Assembly (NCBI RefSeq): GCF_002002725.1
Contig: NZ_MUNW01000055.1
Location: 1-64,000 of the forward strand
Direction: 5' to 3'
Source: Sinorhizobium sp. A49
Lineage (GTDB): Bacteria; Pseudomonadota; Alphaproteobacteria; Rhizobiales; Rhizobiaceae
DNA length: 64,000 nt
Shown here: positions 63,237-64,000 of the stretch, one piece after another
Layout: each line of letters starts with the position of its first letter
How positions within the stretch are numbered: position 1 is the first letter of the stretch
Notes under the pieces: generated by a model
Database searches by the model: none
Told to the model about the DNA's origin: nothing
Seen by the model: the letters and a program-made list of their open reading frames with translations, nothing else
Position numbers and translations under genes: made by a program

Positions 63237-64000
63237 CCGCGCCATTGCTATCGGTGAAAAACCTGACGATTGATTACATCGGCGAGGAAAAGGACTTTCG
63301 CGCCGTCGACAATGTCTCCTTCGACGTTGCGCCGGGCGAAGTCTTCGGCCTTGCCGGCGAATCCGGCTGCGGCAAGAGCACCATCGCCTTTGCCATCAGC
63401 CGACTGCACAAGCCACCGGCACTGATCCGGCGCGAAAGCACCATCCTACTGAACGGCCGCGACGTGCTCGACCTCGATGACAAAGCCTTGCGCGATTTCC
63501 GCTGGCGCGAGGTCGCCATGGTGTTCCAGAGCGCGATGAACTCGCTCAATCCGGTATTGCGCATCGAGCAGCAGTTCTACGACGTTTTGAAAACCCACAA
63601 GGGCATGAGCCGCGCGCAGGCGCGCGACCGCACTGCCGAAATGCTGAAGCTCGTCGATATCGCGCCGGATCGCATGCGCGACTACCCGCATCAGTTTTCC
63701 GGCGGCATGCGCCAGCGCATCGTCATCGCCATCTGCCTGGCGCTCGACCCGCGGCTGGTGGTCATGGACGAGCCGACAACGGCGCTCGACGTCGTCGTCC
63801 AGCGAGAAATCCTGCAGCGGATCAACGAGCTGCGCCGCAGCCTCGGCTTTGCCGTCCTGTTCATCACCCACGATCTCGGCCTGATGGTGCAGTTCTGCGA
63901 CCGCATCGGCATCATGCTCGCCGGCAAACTCGTCGAGCAGAACACGGCGGAAGCGATCTACGGATCGCCTGAGCACGACTACACCAAGCAACTCTGGGCT
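63233..64000 (+). CDS. ABC transporter ATP-binding protein, OppD/DppD type (3' end outside window)
   Basis: From GTG 63233 the frame is open to the window end (256 codons), so the protein is cut. Walker A is GESGCGKST (about residue 42), the signature QFSGGMRQRIVIA and Walker B VVMDEPTTALD are intact, and the H-loop FITHDLGLM is visible. It couples ATP to the Opp-type importer; a second ATPase (OppF) probably lies beyond the end. Confidence 0.94.
   Translation, partial: MTAPLLSVKNLTIDYIGEEKDFRAVDNVSFDVAPGEVFGLAGESGCGKSTIAFAISRLHKPPALIRRESTILLNGRDVLDLDDKALRDFRWREVAMVFQSAMNSLNPVLRIEQQFYDVLKTHKGMSRAQARDRTAEMLKLVDIAPDRMRDYPHQFSGGMRQRIVIAICLALDPRLVVMDEPTTALDVVVQREILQRINELRRSLGFAVLFITHDLGLMVQFCDRIGIMLAGKLVEQNTAEAIYGSPEHDYTKQLWA

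Noticed and set aside
1-64000. CRISPR arrays, tRNA/rRNA genes, insertion sequences, prophage or replication origin.
   Set aside because: No regular short repeats, tRNA arms, transposase or integrase motifs, or rep genes were recognised anywhere in the window.

Overview
The window is high-GC, densely packed bacterial DNA. Its gene families (LacI-controlled sugar ABC operons, a BcsN-type cellulose operon, napEFDABC, LysE, VirK/DUF535, GFA and slipin/NfeD genes) point to an alphaproteobacterium of the Rhizobiaceae, most likely Ensifer/Sinorhizobium or a close relative. The content is mostly catabolic and transport genes, with no ribosomal, tRNA or replication genes seen. That would suit a megaplasmid or chromid, but this is inference. 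I saw no insertion sequence, CRISPR array, prophage or rRNA.

Layout. 1-1870: the 3' end of a CysA-type ABC ATPase gene and an FAD-linked (GlcD-type) oxidase. 2084-8967 (minus): a complete leucine/isovalerate (liu) operon, ivd-liuB-ridA-liuD-mvaB-liuC, taking isovaleryl-CoA to acetoacetate and acetyl-CoA. 9252-18123 (minus): a cellulose synthesis operon bcsN-bcsA-bcsB-bcsZ-bcsK, with a divergent orphan methyltransferase at 18427. 19597-20527: a long gene-poor stretch, AT-rich in the middle, carrying a 40-codon membrane miniprotein ORF. 20528-24328: a LysR regulator facing a D-threonate-type operon (DUF1537 kinase, PdxA2, an unassigned TIM barrel), then a convergent gluconokinase. 25080-34123: a LacI-regulated ribose-type ABC importer (binding protein, ATPase, two permeases) followed by a ketose 3-epimerase, an FGGY kinase and a class II aldolase, which together predict uptake and breakdown of an unidentified sugar.

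34212-37292: an Lrp/LysE exporter pair, a GFA protein and a serine beta-lactamase-like hydrolase. 37365-42360: possible envelope genes (VirK/DUF535, a two-component system, a FabZ dehydratase, a PAP2 phosphatase). 42400-48900: a second LacI regulator facing an Fbp/Afu-type ABC importer with a fused double permease and an inositol-monophosphatase-family enzyme; this looks like a phosphorylated-metabolite uptake system. 48923-52421: slipin plus NfeD protease, DUF2161 and DUF454 proteins. 52481-57502 (minus): napEFDABC periplasmic nitrate reductase followed by a small TatA. 57991-64000: an acetyltransferase, a NagZ-like GH3 beta-N-acetylhexosaminidase and an Opp/Dpp-type ABC importer that runs off the end, together suggesting uptake of chitin- or peptidoglycan-derived oligosaccharides.

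A recurrent feature is a strong hairpin between the binding-protein gene and the next transporter gene in all three complete or nearly complete ABC operons. Regulator-gene intergenic regions carry clear palindromic operators.
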